Part shown: positions 25,347-34,093 of the stretch, piece after piece
Layout: the number at the start of each line of letters is the position of its first letter
How positions within the stretch are numbered: position 1 is the stretch's first letter
Source of the DNA: Anaerolineae bacterium
Lineage (GTDB): Bacteria; Chloroflexota; Anaerolineae; Promineifilales; Promineifilaceae
NCBI GenBank assembly: GCA_020848035.1
Contig: JADLAX010000009.1
Coordinates: forward strand, 1 to 61,057
Direction: 5' to 3'
Length of the DNA: 61,057 nucleotides
Translations under genes and position numbers: made by a program
The notes under the pieces: model-generated
What the model was told of the DNA's origin: nothing
The model's database searches: none
What the model saw: the letters and a program-made list of their open reading frames with translations, nothing else

Positions 25347-28300
25347 ATTTTTCTGGAACTAAGAATGTAACCGCCACCGGAAACAGCCGTGGCTGCGGAT
25401 CAGCATAGCGCGACTGAATAACTGCCTGCTCCGCTTCAATTTCGGCGGGAATCTCCGCCAGTCGTGCTTCTAACGCAGCTGTGTTGCGGCTGAGCTGGTT
25501 ACGCTCATTGTTATTGAACAGCTCCAGCTGTTTGTAGGTTGGTTCGGCCAGTTCATCCTCAATCGCCTTGGCCAGCTCGGTTAACACCGCTTCAATGTCC
25601 CGCTGTTCTTTTTCGGCCCGCTGCTGCAGCTGCCGTGTCATGCCGTTGATGAGATTCTCCTGCCGTACCTGCAGCGACCGCTCCAGTTGAGGCAGAATGT
25701 CAGGCCAGATCTCTTCCAGCCGCTTGTGCATGGCTGGAGAGACGGGTCGCTGGGTGGCGGCGCTCAGCACACGCTCCATCTCCCCAATCGTCTCAAAGCG
25801 GCGGAACCGGCCCTGGCGAATCACACCGCCAGCGGTAATCACCTCTTCATGCAGCCGGTGGCTGTCGCCACCGATGACTACCAAGCGGGCATGGGCAATC
25901 ACGGCAGGCGTGTCGAGAACGGCGTTGGATACCTGTTGGGCCGTTACCCGGTAAAGGCCGCGTCGTCCTTCGGGCGACCACACTTCAGCCCGCAGCAGAC
26001 GCAGCGACATCTGCACCAGCCGGTGGTTCAAGTGGGCCAGAACCACATCATCCCGTCGCCGGGCCAGGCTGTGGTCAAAAACAATCGGCCGCACTTCCCC
26101 CGTATGGGGATGGGCCAGTCCGGTGGCGCAAACGGCCCAGCTGCCGCTGAGCGCAGGTAAATAAAACGCTTTGCCGTCAGGGATGCCCGCTATTTCTGCC
26201 GGACGCAGCGGCGGCTGACCAGCCAGAGACAGGGCAATTTTCACCACGCTTTCAATGTTTTCCGGGGAAAGCTGTAACGTTTGGCGGGTCTCTTGCAGCT
26301 GGGCCATCATTTCTTCAACACGCTTTTGCAGTTCTCGCTCAAATCGGAGCATCTGGCGCACGGCGCCAGCGTCGGCTTCGGCCATGGTGGTGTCCAACAC
26401 CGTCCGCTTGCCCAGCATCGCTTCTTCAACCTGGGCGGCAATTACCGGACCCACCTTCCCCAGGTCTTCGCGAATCTGCTCGACCTTGCGCGCCGCTTTC
26501 ATCAAGAACTCCAGGTCGTTTTCCAGTTCGCTGGCGGCCGTGCCACGTGTTTCCGCCAGGCGGCTTTTGAAGCCCTGGGGGGCAAAGTGATAAATGAGGG
26601 GATCATGTTGCTGGCCGTGGCGGTCGATACGGCCGTTGCGCTGCTCCATCCGGTTGGGGTTCCAGGGAATTTCAAAATGGATCAGGCGATGGCAGTAGTT
26701 TTGCAGATCGATGCCTTCGGAAGCGGCATCGGTGGCCAGGAGAATCCGAATATCGCTCTGGTCTGGGCTGGCCTGGAATGCGGCTTTAATTGCTTCCCGG
26801 TCGTCGCTGTCCATGCCGCCATAAAGCGCCATCAATCGATTGCCTGCCGCTAATCCTTCGGCTGCTAAAATCTCATGCAGCCAGTTTTGGGTTGCCCGGT
26901 ACTCCGTGAAGATAATGACCCGTTCGTCGTTCCAGTTTCCATCCGGTTTCACCACCCGCTTGAGCCAATCAATCAGGGCATGGGTTTTGGCGTCGCGCTG
27001 GGCTGAGGCGCGGTCAGCCCACGCTTTCATCTGGTCCAGTAGCCACCGCTCGCGGGGCGTCAGATCATGGAAGAGCTGACTGGCCGTCGCTGTCGCCCCC
27101 TCAGCCGCTTCTTCATACTCATCATCATCGGCGTACTCTTCCTCCATTTGGGCGATTTGGCGGCGCAGGATGCCGAGAGACGGCCGTTGCTTGCCGGCTT
27201 TGACCTCTTTCTGTCCCCTGACCGTCTTCTCATGCTTTCTCAGGGTAGCGGCAAAGGCAGCCGGTGACGAGAAGAGCCGCTTTTTAAGCAGCTTCAGGAC
27301 AAATTCAGTAGCGAACTGTTCTGCTGGTTGATCGGCCGCGCCTTCGTGACGCAGCCTGGCATACTCTTTGAGCCAGGCATGCACCTGACGCTCCTCGTCC
27401 GGATAGGCCACCTCGATAACGTCCAGCTGCCGCTGAGGAAAACGCGGCTGACCGTCCCACCCTATCAGCTCTGACTTGAGTCGGCGTACCATAACGGCTT
27501 CCAGCTGGCCACGATTGGGCATGACGCCTCGAGCAAAGCGCTGGTTATCCAGCAGCTCCAATAAGGCAGAAAAGCTTTCCTGGTAGCCATTGTGCGGTGT
27601 GGCGGTCAAAAACAGCTTGTGCTCAAAGTGAGGCGTCAGGGTACGCACTGCCTGGGTGCGTAGAGAATCTACGGCGTACCTGCCACTGCCTGCCGGGGCT
27701 ACGTTGTGGGCTTCGTCGATGATGAGTAAATCAAATTTGCGAGGATAGGTCGTTTCGGTCGGCAGGGCTTCACGCATCAGGCGCATCGGTCGTTCCCGCT
27801 TAATGAAATCTATGGAGGTAATCAAGCGGGGGAAGTGCGTCCAGGGATTGACGTGGATGCCACGACTGCGGCGCAGCTCTTTCATCAGGTCTCTGTCTAC
27901 AATACGAAAGTCGAGGCCAAATTTGTCCCGCATCTGGTCGCGCCAATGAATTTGTAATCCGGCCGGGCAGATAATAAGAACCGTTCGGGCCCGATGCCGT
28001 ACCAGGAGTTCCTGGACAACCATACCTGCTTCCACCGTTTTACCCAGGCCCACGTCATCGGCAACGAGCAGGCTGACCCTTGGCATTTGCACAGCCCGCA
28101 CCAGGGGATCAAGCTGATAATCCTCTATTTCGATCCCGCTGCGAAACGGTGCTTGCAGGGCGCGGGAATCGGCCGTAGCAATGGCGCCCCAGCGGACAGC
28201 ATGAAGAAACGCCTCTAACCGCTCTGGGGCATCGAAGCCGACAGGGCCGGGCAAACTCACTTTTTCACTGACTTTGGCCCCTGGTTCGACTTCCCAGATG

Positions 28301-28494
28301 ACCTGTAAGGTTTCGCCCAGGGCGTCATCTTCGATGGACGTCAGGGTAAGGAGATGCTGTTTTGGGCTTGTGGGAGCGAGGGGCGATGGCGGCAGATTGC
28401 TGGCTAAAACATCCGTGACCACAAACGGCCGTTGGCGCACGGTGACGATTTGACCTTGCTCGGGGATAACGTTGGTTGTGGATTTCATTGGCAT
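25339..28494 (-). CDS. drmD: DISARM SNF2-like helicase DrmD
   Basis: 1051 residues. A Swi2/Snf2 translocase: LLVADDVGLGKTVEAGMV (Walker A, about 144-151), LLIIDEAHNVAPAGSG (DEAH, about 257), FLTATPHNGYQES, RVIIFTEYRATQNWL, and in the second lobe LLATDAASEGIDLQNYCHRLI and NRMEQRNGRIDRHGQ (motif VI). The C-terminal 350 residues include a coiled-coil-rich part. Together with drmMI it defines class 1 DISARM. It is the first gene of the operon, 49 bases after a good promoter. ATG 28494 was taken as the start; ATG 28488 is also possible. Confidence 0.92.
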   Translation of the reverse strand: MPMKSTTNVIPEQGQIVTVRQRPFVVTDVLASNLPPSPLAPTSPKQHLLTLTSIEDDALGETLQVIWEVEPGAKVSEKVSLPGPVGFDAPERLEAFLHAVRWGAIATADSRALQAPFRSGIEIEDYQLDPLVRAVQMPRVSLLVADDVGLGKTVEAGMVVQELLVRHRARTVLIICPAGLQIHWRDQMRDKFGLDFRIVDRDLMKELRRSRGIHVNPWTHFPRLITSIDFIKRERPMRLMREALPTETTYPRKFDLLIIDEAHNVAPAGSGRYAVDSLRTQAVRTLTPHFEHKLFLTATPHNGYQESFSALLELLDNQRFARGVMPNRGQLEAVMVRRLKSELIGWDGQPRFPQRQLDVIEVAYPDEERQVHAWLKEYARLRHEGAADQPAEQFATEFVLKLLKKRLFSSPAAFAATLRKHEKTVRGQKEVKAGKQRPSLGILRRQIAQMEEEYADDDEYEEAAEGATATASQLFHDLTPRERWLLDQMKAWADRASAQRDAKTHALIDWLKRVVKPDGNWNDERVIIFTEYRATQNWLHEILAAEGLAAGNRLMALYGGMDSDDREAIKAAFQASPDQSDIRILLATDAASEGIDLQNYCHRLIHFEIPWNPNRMEQRNGRIDRHGQQHDPLIYHFAPQGFKSRLAETRGTAASELENDLEFLMKAARKVEQIREDLGKVGPVIAAQVEEAMLGKRTVLDTTMAEADAGAVRQMLRFERELQKRVEEMMAQLQETRQTLQLSPENIESVVKIALSLAGQPPLRPAEIAGIPDGKAFYLPALSGSWAVCATGLAHPHTGEVRPIVFDHSLARRRDDVVLAHLNHRLVQMSLRLLRAEVWSPEGRRGLYRVTAQQVSNAVLDTPAVIAHARLVVIGGDSHRLHEEVITAGGVIRQGRFRRFETIGEMERVLSAATQRPVSPAMHKRLEEIWPDILPQLERSLQVRQENLINGMTRQLQQRAEKEQRDIEAVLTELAKAIEDELAEPTYKQLELFNNNERNQLSRNTAALEARLAEIPAEIEAEQAVIQSRYADPQPRLFPVAVTFLVPEKFA

Positions 28495-28542
28495 ATTCGT
28501 ACAGCCATTTTCTGCTTTTTGAACTGGCGACCTGATTGAACA

Positions 28543-28571
28543 AGTTTAAGCGATGCGAGAATAGGAGTCAA
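28543..28571 (-). promoter_or_regulatory. sigma-70-like promoter of the DISARM operon
   Basis: Read on the minus strand: TTGACT, a 17-base spacer, TAAACT. The -10 box ends about 48 bases before the drmD ATG. No operator palindrome is seen next to it. Confidence 0.65.
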
Positions 28572-28733
28572 AGGTAGACCCTGGACACACCCGTTTCTAC
28601 AGTGTAACAGCTTAAAGGAAGGAGGTTGCTATTTATCTTAATACGAGAATATGACATGCTTTAGTGCTATGCAAAACTTACAAGCTGCATGAGCCGCTAA
28701 CGCATCCCGTACCCTGATTTAGCTACTTTCCTG

Positions 28734-29360
28734 GTGGTGCTTTTAATATTCCAAGGGATATTTGTTCGAACCACGCCTGTGAACGGAAGTTTCGCTTCTT
28801 CCCATCAGAAGTCTATCAATTTTGTGATTCAAAGTGTCGAGGATATTAGCGGCGGCAAAGCCCATTATCGCGCCAACGACTCTCTTAAGCCGTTGGAAAT
28901 ACTTCGCGAGCGCTGGATTGAAACTATCTACCAAGCCGAAGAAGCGGTGGCCACCCAGCGTATGACCCTCTACATTGCCGACCAGCCGCTAACCCGTGGC
29001 CGCATCGAGATTTACATCATGAACGAGGAAGGGGAGGGGGAGGAGTTTCGCGATAGCTACATTGACGAAAACGGCAGCGAGGTGCAGGAGGAGTGGCCAA
29101 TCTGGTGGACCGACAACCAGACGGAAACCAGCGCTCCCTGCCCATCATTGCCATCCACTTTCGCAATGAGGAGATGCAGCCCATCACCCGCATAATCTGA
29201 GGCTTGCAGCACGGCATGGACTATGCCTGGAGCAGTTTTCTGGCCAGCATGGTATTGGGTCCTGCCTCAGTTACTGATGTTTTTGACTGGCGTTTACGGT
29301 CCACGGCAATGAGCCTATTGAAACCTATCCCCTACCCCACCATTATGTATGGAAATGGAG
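28734..29360 (+). pseudogene. broken gene of unknown family
   Basis: The frame from 28734 carries protein-like sequence (AHYRANDSLKPLEILRERW, TLYIADQPLTRGRIEIY, SYIDENGSEVQEEWPIWW) up to about 29115. The likely reading then moves to another frame (RSLPIIAIHFRNEEMQPITRII), meets a stop near 29198 and continues as GLQHGMDYAWSSFLASMVLGP to about 29352. This pattern of a frameshift plus a stop fits a decayed gene. I do not recognise the family. Confidence 0.4.
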
Positions 29361-29585
29361 CATAGACTTCTAAATCATTTGCAGATTTACGAAGCTATCA
29401 GATTAGGCTAAGGAGGACAGCGGTGGTGCAAAGACCATTATCTCTGGTCAATGAAAGAAGTACAGCAGTTCCGTATTTAATGGCCGACGATACACGTAAA
29501 ATGTGAATACTATGCGAAGCCTGGTTTGATTTTTGACGGTCCCTAACGGGACTTATTCCATGAAATTTACTTGGAGGTGACCTTC

Positions 29586-29873
29586 ATGGAAAAAATCAGG
29601 TTTATTCGTACGACTCATCAAGTAGACGGCCGTTTCCACCCCTTCTCAACTGAGGCCTACCAGTTTTGGCATGAATATGGTTGGGTTGTTGGTGAAGTGC
29701 TTCGTCATGAAATCGGTATGTCCTTCTCGGAAATTCTTCAGGCGAGCATAGAGTTGATTGCAGAGCACCCCGAAAGTGAGCTCAATTTGAAGGATGAGTC
29801 CTACTTCGCCTGGTGTCTTGTAAGGCTACTCGAATTTGGCATGGTGGCGACAATCGAAGATGAAAACCCATAA
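29586..29873 (+). CDS. small hypothetical protein
   Basis: 95 residues, acidic, mostly helical (FSEILQASIELIAEHPESELN). Start ATG 29586 is set by GGAGG eight bases upstream; the in-frame TTG at 29571 has no such site. A short GTCCC-TAAC-GGGAC hairpin lies about 30 bases upstream of the ribosome binding site and could act in the leader. It may belong with the partition module downstream. No known family was recognised. Confidence 0.6.
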   Translation: MEKIRFIRTTHQVDGRFHPFSTEAYQFWHEYGWVVGEVLRHEIGMSFSEILQASIELIAEHPESELNLKDESYFAWCLVRLLEFGMVATIEDENP

Positions 29874-29975
29874 AGGCGCTGTGCCTTGAAAATATGTTTG
29901 ACGCTAACGCTCTTAATTCGATGACCTTTTCTCTCCCAAATATTTACTTTGATTATGATAAAGGAAAAGAGAATA

Positions 29976-30452
29976 ATGACAGCACCAGACGACGATATCG
30001 AGCAGGATGAAGAGCCCTTTAACGATCAGTGGGATCCAGAAGCCTGGGTGTATTTTATCTGGCTTGTTGCGGGCAACCGAGTGTATTTAAAGGTAGGCCG
30101 AAGTGTTAATCCTCTGAACCGCTACGAACAACTAGCTGCTGGTATGCCTGAAGAGCCGTACGAACTACATTTACTGGCGTGCCTAAACGAGGAGCAAGCC
30201 TCAATCTTTGAGAGAATGATCCACCGCCACCTGGATTACTTCAAAACGCGCGGCGAATGGTTTTCTCATGCCAACGTCAAACACCTTAAGGGGGTTTTGG
30301 AGAATAAGCTGGAGGAGCTGTTAATGCTCTTCTATACCTTTGGCTTTAAACCTCATTTTGAAAAGATAATGCTTAATGGCCTTCACCCTGTCCTACATCA
30401 AAATGGCTTTCTGTCGCACGTGATTGCTGCAAAAGAACTTTTAATAGAATAG
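29976..30452 (+). CDS. T5orf172/MUG113-type GIY-YIG protein
   Basis: 158 residues from ATG 29976, which is preceded by AAAGGAAAAGAG. The core reads VYFIWLVAGNRVYLKVGRSVNPLNRYEQLAAGMPEE, with a Glu (CLNEEQASIFERMIHRHL) and the closing GEWFSHANV. This is the compact GIY-YIG form found in phage and plasmid proteins such as T5orf172. The first 20 residues are very acidic. It lies directly upstream of the first GTGTACA cluster. Such proteins are linked to mobile elements and may cut or bind DNA. Confidence 0.75.
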   Translation: MTAPDDDIEQDEEPFNDQWDPEAWVYFIWLVAGNRVYLKVGRSVNPLNRYEQLAAGMPEEPYELHLLACLNEEQASIFERMIHRHLDYFKTRGEWFSHANVKHLKGVLENKLEELLMLFYTFGFKPHFEKIMLNGLHPVLHQNGFLSHVIAAKELLIE

Positions 30453-30466
30453 ATTGCCATTTGCTT

Positions 30467-30543
30467 GTGTGTACATAAGTAAACACATGTACACATGTAC
30501 ACCTATGTATACATAAACGGACAATGGTGTACACGGGTGTACC
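30467..30543. repeat. GTGTACA box cluster 1 (candidate partition site)
   Basis: Contains TGTGTACAT, a tandem ACACATGTACACATGTACAC stretch, ATGTATACAT and GGTGTACACGGGTGTACC. Boxes are palindromic around GTAC and spaced irregularly. Confidence 0.7.
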
Positions 30544-30811
30544 TTCCTTGGAAAATCCCTTTTGAAAGATATTGCAGTGTCAAAATCGAACGAGCAACGC
30601 AAAACACCCGGAAACAAGGAAATCAGTCAATTTTTAAATTACATTGTTGCTGTTTCCAAGGTGCGTCAAAAACGTCGCCTCCAAGGCGCGAATTTTGCCC
30701 TTTAGAGCCGATTGTGGATGCTTTGTGCGTTCTCATGCTAAACGACTCTGATCATTTTGCAGCGCGAAATTCTTACTGCGGATTTTATAATGAAATTTTG
30801 TGGCTTTCAGA

Positions 30812-30836
30812 CCCCCCTACCCTACCCCACCAACCC
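30812..30836 (-). repeat. G-quadruplex-type motif
   Basis: On the minus strand four G runs (3, 4, 3 and 6 bases) are separated by loops of 5, 2 and 2 bases. Related G-rich words GGGTAGGGGG(G) recur at about 31019, 32743 and 33017 on the plus strand. Confidence 0.5.
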
Positions 30837-30860
30837 ATACCAAAAATTTGAAAACTCCTG

Positions 30861-30970
30861 ATGTGTACATGGGTATACAAATGTGTACTAATGTAAACAT
30901 TTGTAAGCACGTGTGCACCATATAGTACACTTGCACACATTAACGGACACATGTACACTTATGTACACAG
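30861..30970. repeat. GTGTACA box cluster 2, upstream of parA
   Basis: Contains ATGTGTACATGGGTATACA, ATGTGTACTAATGTAAACAT, CACGTGTGCAC, AGTACACTTGCACACAT and CACATGTACACTTATGTACAC. It lies about 120 bases before the parA start and fits either a centromere or an operator for the RHH protein. Confidence 0.7.
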
Positions 30971-31087
30971 TCGGTGATGTTGGAATCTGATTTTAAAAAA
31001 TGGGTGAATCCAAAAGTAGGGTAGGGGGTGCGGTTTGCACCATCTCAACATCGTTCCGAATCACAGGCTGCCACACATGGAGGCCGT

Positions 31088-31849
31088 ATGACACGAATCA
31101 TGGCGATTGTTAGCCAAAAAGGTGGGGTAGGAAAAACCTCGCTGGTACAGAATCTCGGTGCTGAATTAGCCAATCAGGGACAGTTGACGTTACTGGTCGA
31201 TCTTGATCCGCAAAGCAATCTGACAACAGGATGGGGTCTAGATCCCGGTGAAGATCGGTACACAATTTATGATGCCATGTCGGATCCCAAACATTCAACG
31301 CAGACCATAATGGAAATTCGACCCAACCTTTACCTGATGCCCGCAAATCTAGATCTTGCAGGTGCGGAGTTAGCCTTCATTAATGAAATTGATCGCAATA
31401 CGAAGCTGCGCAAAGCGCTCGCTCCCATTGCTCACCATTTTGACTTCATCCTTATTGATGGTCCCCCAAGCCTCGGCTTTTTTACCGTTAATGCCCTGGC
31501 GGCGGCTTCTGAAATTTTGATACCTCTGCAAGTTCATCCTTATGCGTATAAAGCGCTGGACCAACTCATGAGCATTGTGGCCAAAGTAGAGGAAATCAAT
31601 CCCTCGTTGTTTCTGGGAGGCATCACCTTGACGATGTACGACCAGCGTAATTCGTTGACATCAGCCATTGAGGATGCGGCACGCAAGCGTTTTCCTGACA
31701 GCGTGTTTTCCACAGTCATACCGATCAATGTCCGGATTGCGGAGGCAACTCTGGACGGGATTAGCGTGAGTGAATATGAACCGAGCAGCAGTGGTGCTAA
31801 AGCCTATCAGGCATTGGCCCAGGAGGTAATTGCTCGTGGCCAAGCGTAA
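31088..31849 (+). CDS. parA: ParA-type partition ATPase
   Basis: 253 residues from ATG 31088 (GGAGG four bases upstream). The deviant Walker A SQKGGVGKTSL is at residues 9-19, the switch regions are LLVDLDPQSNLT and LIDGPPSLGFFTVNALAAA, and the C-terminus VPINVRIAEATLDG is typical. ParA uses ATP-driven binding to the nucleoid to separate plasmid or chromosome copies. There is no N-terminal HTH, so it is a type Ib or Soj-like form that needs a partner protein. Its end overlaps the start of the RHH gene. Confidence 0.92.
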   Translation: MTRIMAIVSQKGGVGKTSLVQNLGAELANQGQLTLLVDLDPQSNLTTGWGLDPGEDRYTIYDAMSDPKHSTQTIMEIRPNLYLMPANLDLAGAELAFINEIDRNTKLRKALAPIAHHFDFILIDGPPSLGFFTVNALAAASEILIPLQVHPYAYKALDQLMSIVAKVEEINPSLFLGGITLTMYDQRNSLTSAIEDAARKRFPDSVFSTVIPINVRIAEATLDGISVSEYEPSSSGAKAYQALAQEVIARGQA

Positions 31850-32180
31850 ACAAGATTTAGCAAGCAAACTAACTCCAGAGCGTACCAATCGTCCCGGCTG
31901 GGCAGATGCAGTAACAGGACAACCCGCTGCGCCTACCGAGACCCGGCGGCCAGTTTTTGCCCAGCCGGAACCAAAGCCAGAAGAGACCCACAAGCTAAAG
32001 CGTAAGACCTACCTGCTTTACCCTGATATGGTTCAGGAGATTGAAGCACTCGCTGATCAGGAGCGTGTTGGCATCAATGAATTGGTGCGTTACTTACTGG
32101 GAGTTGCCCTGGATCAGATTTATAACCGGCAGCTAGATATTCCCACCCAGCCTGGCCAGCGTTACATTGGAGATAAATAA
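31836..32180 (+). CDS. ribbon-helix-helix partition partner
   Basis: 114 residues from GTG 31836, nine bases after GGAGG; the in-frame TTG at 31830 is too close to that site. The first 50 residues are basic and disordered, rich in Pro and Thr. The C-terminal part, RKTYLLYPDMVQEIEALADQ followed by NELVRYLLGVAL, fits an RHH (ParG/CopG-like) fold with a beta strand and two helices. It overlaps parA by 14 bases. By analogy with ParG and omega proteins it should bind the repeated GTGTACA boxes and stimulate ParA. Confidence 0.72.
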   Translation: MAKRKQDLASKLTPERTNRPGWADAVTGQPAAPTETRRPVFAQPEPKPEETHKLKRKTYLLYPDMVQEIEALADQERVGINELVRYLLGVALDQIYNRQLDIPTQPGQRYIGDK

Positions 32181-32184
32181 TAAG

Positions 32185-32225
32185 TTGTGTGTACATGTGT
32201 ACAAAGGTGTACAGGCGTACACATG
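32185..32225. repeat. GTGTACA box cluster 3, after the RHH gene
   Basis: GTGTGTACATGTGTACA, GGTGTACAGGCGTACACATGG. Same box as clusters 1 and 2, five bases after the RHH stop, so the module is flanked on both sides. Confidence 0.7.
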
Positions 32226-33240
32226 GGAATTCGAAAAAATTGCGGTGCTTAAGGAAGAAGGTGACGTTAAGCGGACCGCTCTAGTCATGCTGCATTTAGC
32301 TGTTATAAAAGAACAAAAGTAGATCGTGGTCACAAATTAAAGTAGGGGAGGCGCGGCCAATCAAACAACCTAACAGCTGCTAACATTTTCAAAAACCCTA
32401 AAACACAGCCGTTTCCCACCCCCTCCACATCACTCCCCAATCCCACTTTCTTACCCACAGGTATCACAGCACAGCATAACTCGCTTCGCATAGTAGCGTT
32501 TGGTAGAACGCGATGGGGCAGGGGGCGCTGGTTCCAAACGGCTGCTTTTCCCCCAACCAGCCCATCATCAGGCGCAGCCGCAATCGGGTGCACGCCCGCA
32601 AGTGCATTACCTGATGCATGTGGCCGACATCCAGCGGGGGTGGGTGAAGCAATGACCATGCGCAATGAGCAGTGGGACCGGTTCCGCGTCGACGGCATAG
32701 AACATTTCTATTCATCTTTAAGCCAAAAGCCCATCTCCAGCAGGGTAGGGGGGTGAAACGGCCGTTTGCGCCATTGCGCCACTGCACCGCTTCTCCATCC
32801 TCATCCAACAAACGCAGCACTGACGTTCAGGTGGGTTCGTTGGGTTGGTGCGCCGTGTTGACGTGCGGTGTCGGCGCCTCGATCAGCGGGCCGTCTCGAC
32901 GGGTCGTGCCAGGTGATGAACAACCAGCTGGGGCATCTCACCCTTGTATCACCCAAACCACTCCGTTCGGCCAGGCCGAGTGGCTGCGGGACTGGCCTGA
33001 TTAAGGCAAAAGCGGTGGGGTAGGGGGGTCTGCCAGAACAGATAGGGCCACAAACGGCCGTTTGACCGGTTTTCATCGGCCCTCTTACTGGAAAGCCAGG
33101 GTGTGCCGTCCCATGGCCTATCCGACCACCAACACCGCCGAGCTACCGCTCGGCCAGCAGGCGAGAAGCCTCACTCGCTCTCCCGGGGACGAGGCGGATC
33201 CGGCAGTGCCGCGGTGGACGCCTCTGATGCGCCCCAGCTT
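32226..33240. other. GC-rich stretch without a convincing gene
   Basis: Short frames exist on both strands, but none shows family features, a good ribosome binding site or steady codon use. Two G-rich GGGTAGGGGGG words (32743 and 33017) and two ACGGCCGT palindromes (32758 and 33053) occur. It reads like decayed DNA between the partition module and the FAD oxidoreductase remnant. Confidence 0.4.
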
Positions 33241-33266
33241 GTACGTCAACTGGCGCGCCAGTTCCC

Positions 33267-33881
33267 CTAAAAAACGCGCCAGAGGATACGAGGGTGCAGA
33301 ATTGAAGGCGGCGGCACCAGCATGTTGATCACCTTCAGAAAAGCAATCGAGACCTGCGCATCACATCGGGCGGCCCGGTGCAGCCGGGTGATATACCAGT
33401 TGAGAAACCGGATCAGGGGTGGGCGAGGGCTCTCAATTTCGGCAAAGGCGAGCTCGGCGCCAACGGCCGTTTGCCAGGCGGCGTCATAGGCTCTGGCAAA
33501 AAAGCGCGGCGTCAGGCGGGAGCGGCCTTGGGCCAGCGCCTCGGCTTCCAGTGCTGCCACCGTCATGCCCTGAGCAAAAATCGGGTTAAAGCTGCACGGG
33601 GCATCACCCATGACCAGATATCCTTCGGGAAAGGTGGGCAGCCGGTCATAACGGCGGCGGACGATGGCCGGAAATTGATAGGCCACCGGGTCCCCCAGCG
33701 GCTCAGCGGCCTGAACCACTTCATAAATTTCCCGGGTAGACAGCTTCCGGGCTGCTGCCAGAAAACCGGCGACTTGCCACTCGTTTAACGACACATTTGC
33801 AGCATCAACTATTTTCATAACTCTGATTTTTAGAGCACGACCGTCATGATAATTGACATCCTGGAGGCTGCTATTTTTCAC
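33267..33881 (-). pseudogene. C-terminal remnant of an FAD-dependent monooxygenase
   Basis: About 204 residues with the second FAD-binding motif EGYLVMGDAPCSFNPIFAQGM and a helical C-terminus (RFFARAYDAAWQTAVGAELAFAE). The N-terminal Rossmann GxGxxG half that all such enzymes need is missing. No ribosome binding site was found and the first 25 residues look unrelated. It is a truncated gene and should be inactive. Confidence 0.65.
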
Positions 33882-33893
33882 TTTCTCCGGTAA

Positions 33894-33916
33894 AGCTAAA
33901 GTAGTAGGATTTAGCT
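33894..33916. promoter_or_regulatory. inverted repeat AGCTAAA-N9-TTTAGCT
   Basis: Perfect 7-base arms, about 180 bases before the FG-GAP gene. It could be an operator or a weak hairpin. No link to a regulator is visible. Confidence 0.35.
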
Positions 33917-34093
33917 GGGCTATTCTCTAACCTCCTGCTTTCCTCACCATTACTGCCAGATTGCGACCGCTAGGGAAAATGTTGTGGCGAACCTCCATCA
34001 TTCTTTTCACCTCTGCTTGAAGGTGACCGCGACCAAAGCCCATTTAAAATGGTTCGGGAAGAATAGTGGGGTAATGCCCAGAGGGGGTTTATC

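Noticed and set aside
30495..30851. 118-aa plus-strand ORF starting in GTGTACA cluster 1
   Set aside because: It starts within the repeat, has no ribosome binding site and runs across the quadruplex motif; codon use is poor.
30861..30970. GTGTACA boxes as replication iterons
   Set aside because: No Rep protein is present in the window, so a partition site is the simpler reading.
32464..32820. 118-aa minus-strand ORF in the GC-rich stretch
   Set aside because: No ribosome binding site, no conserved phrases, odd composition.
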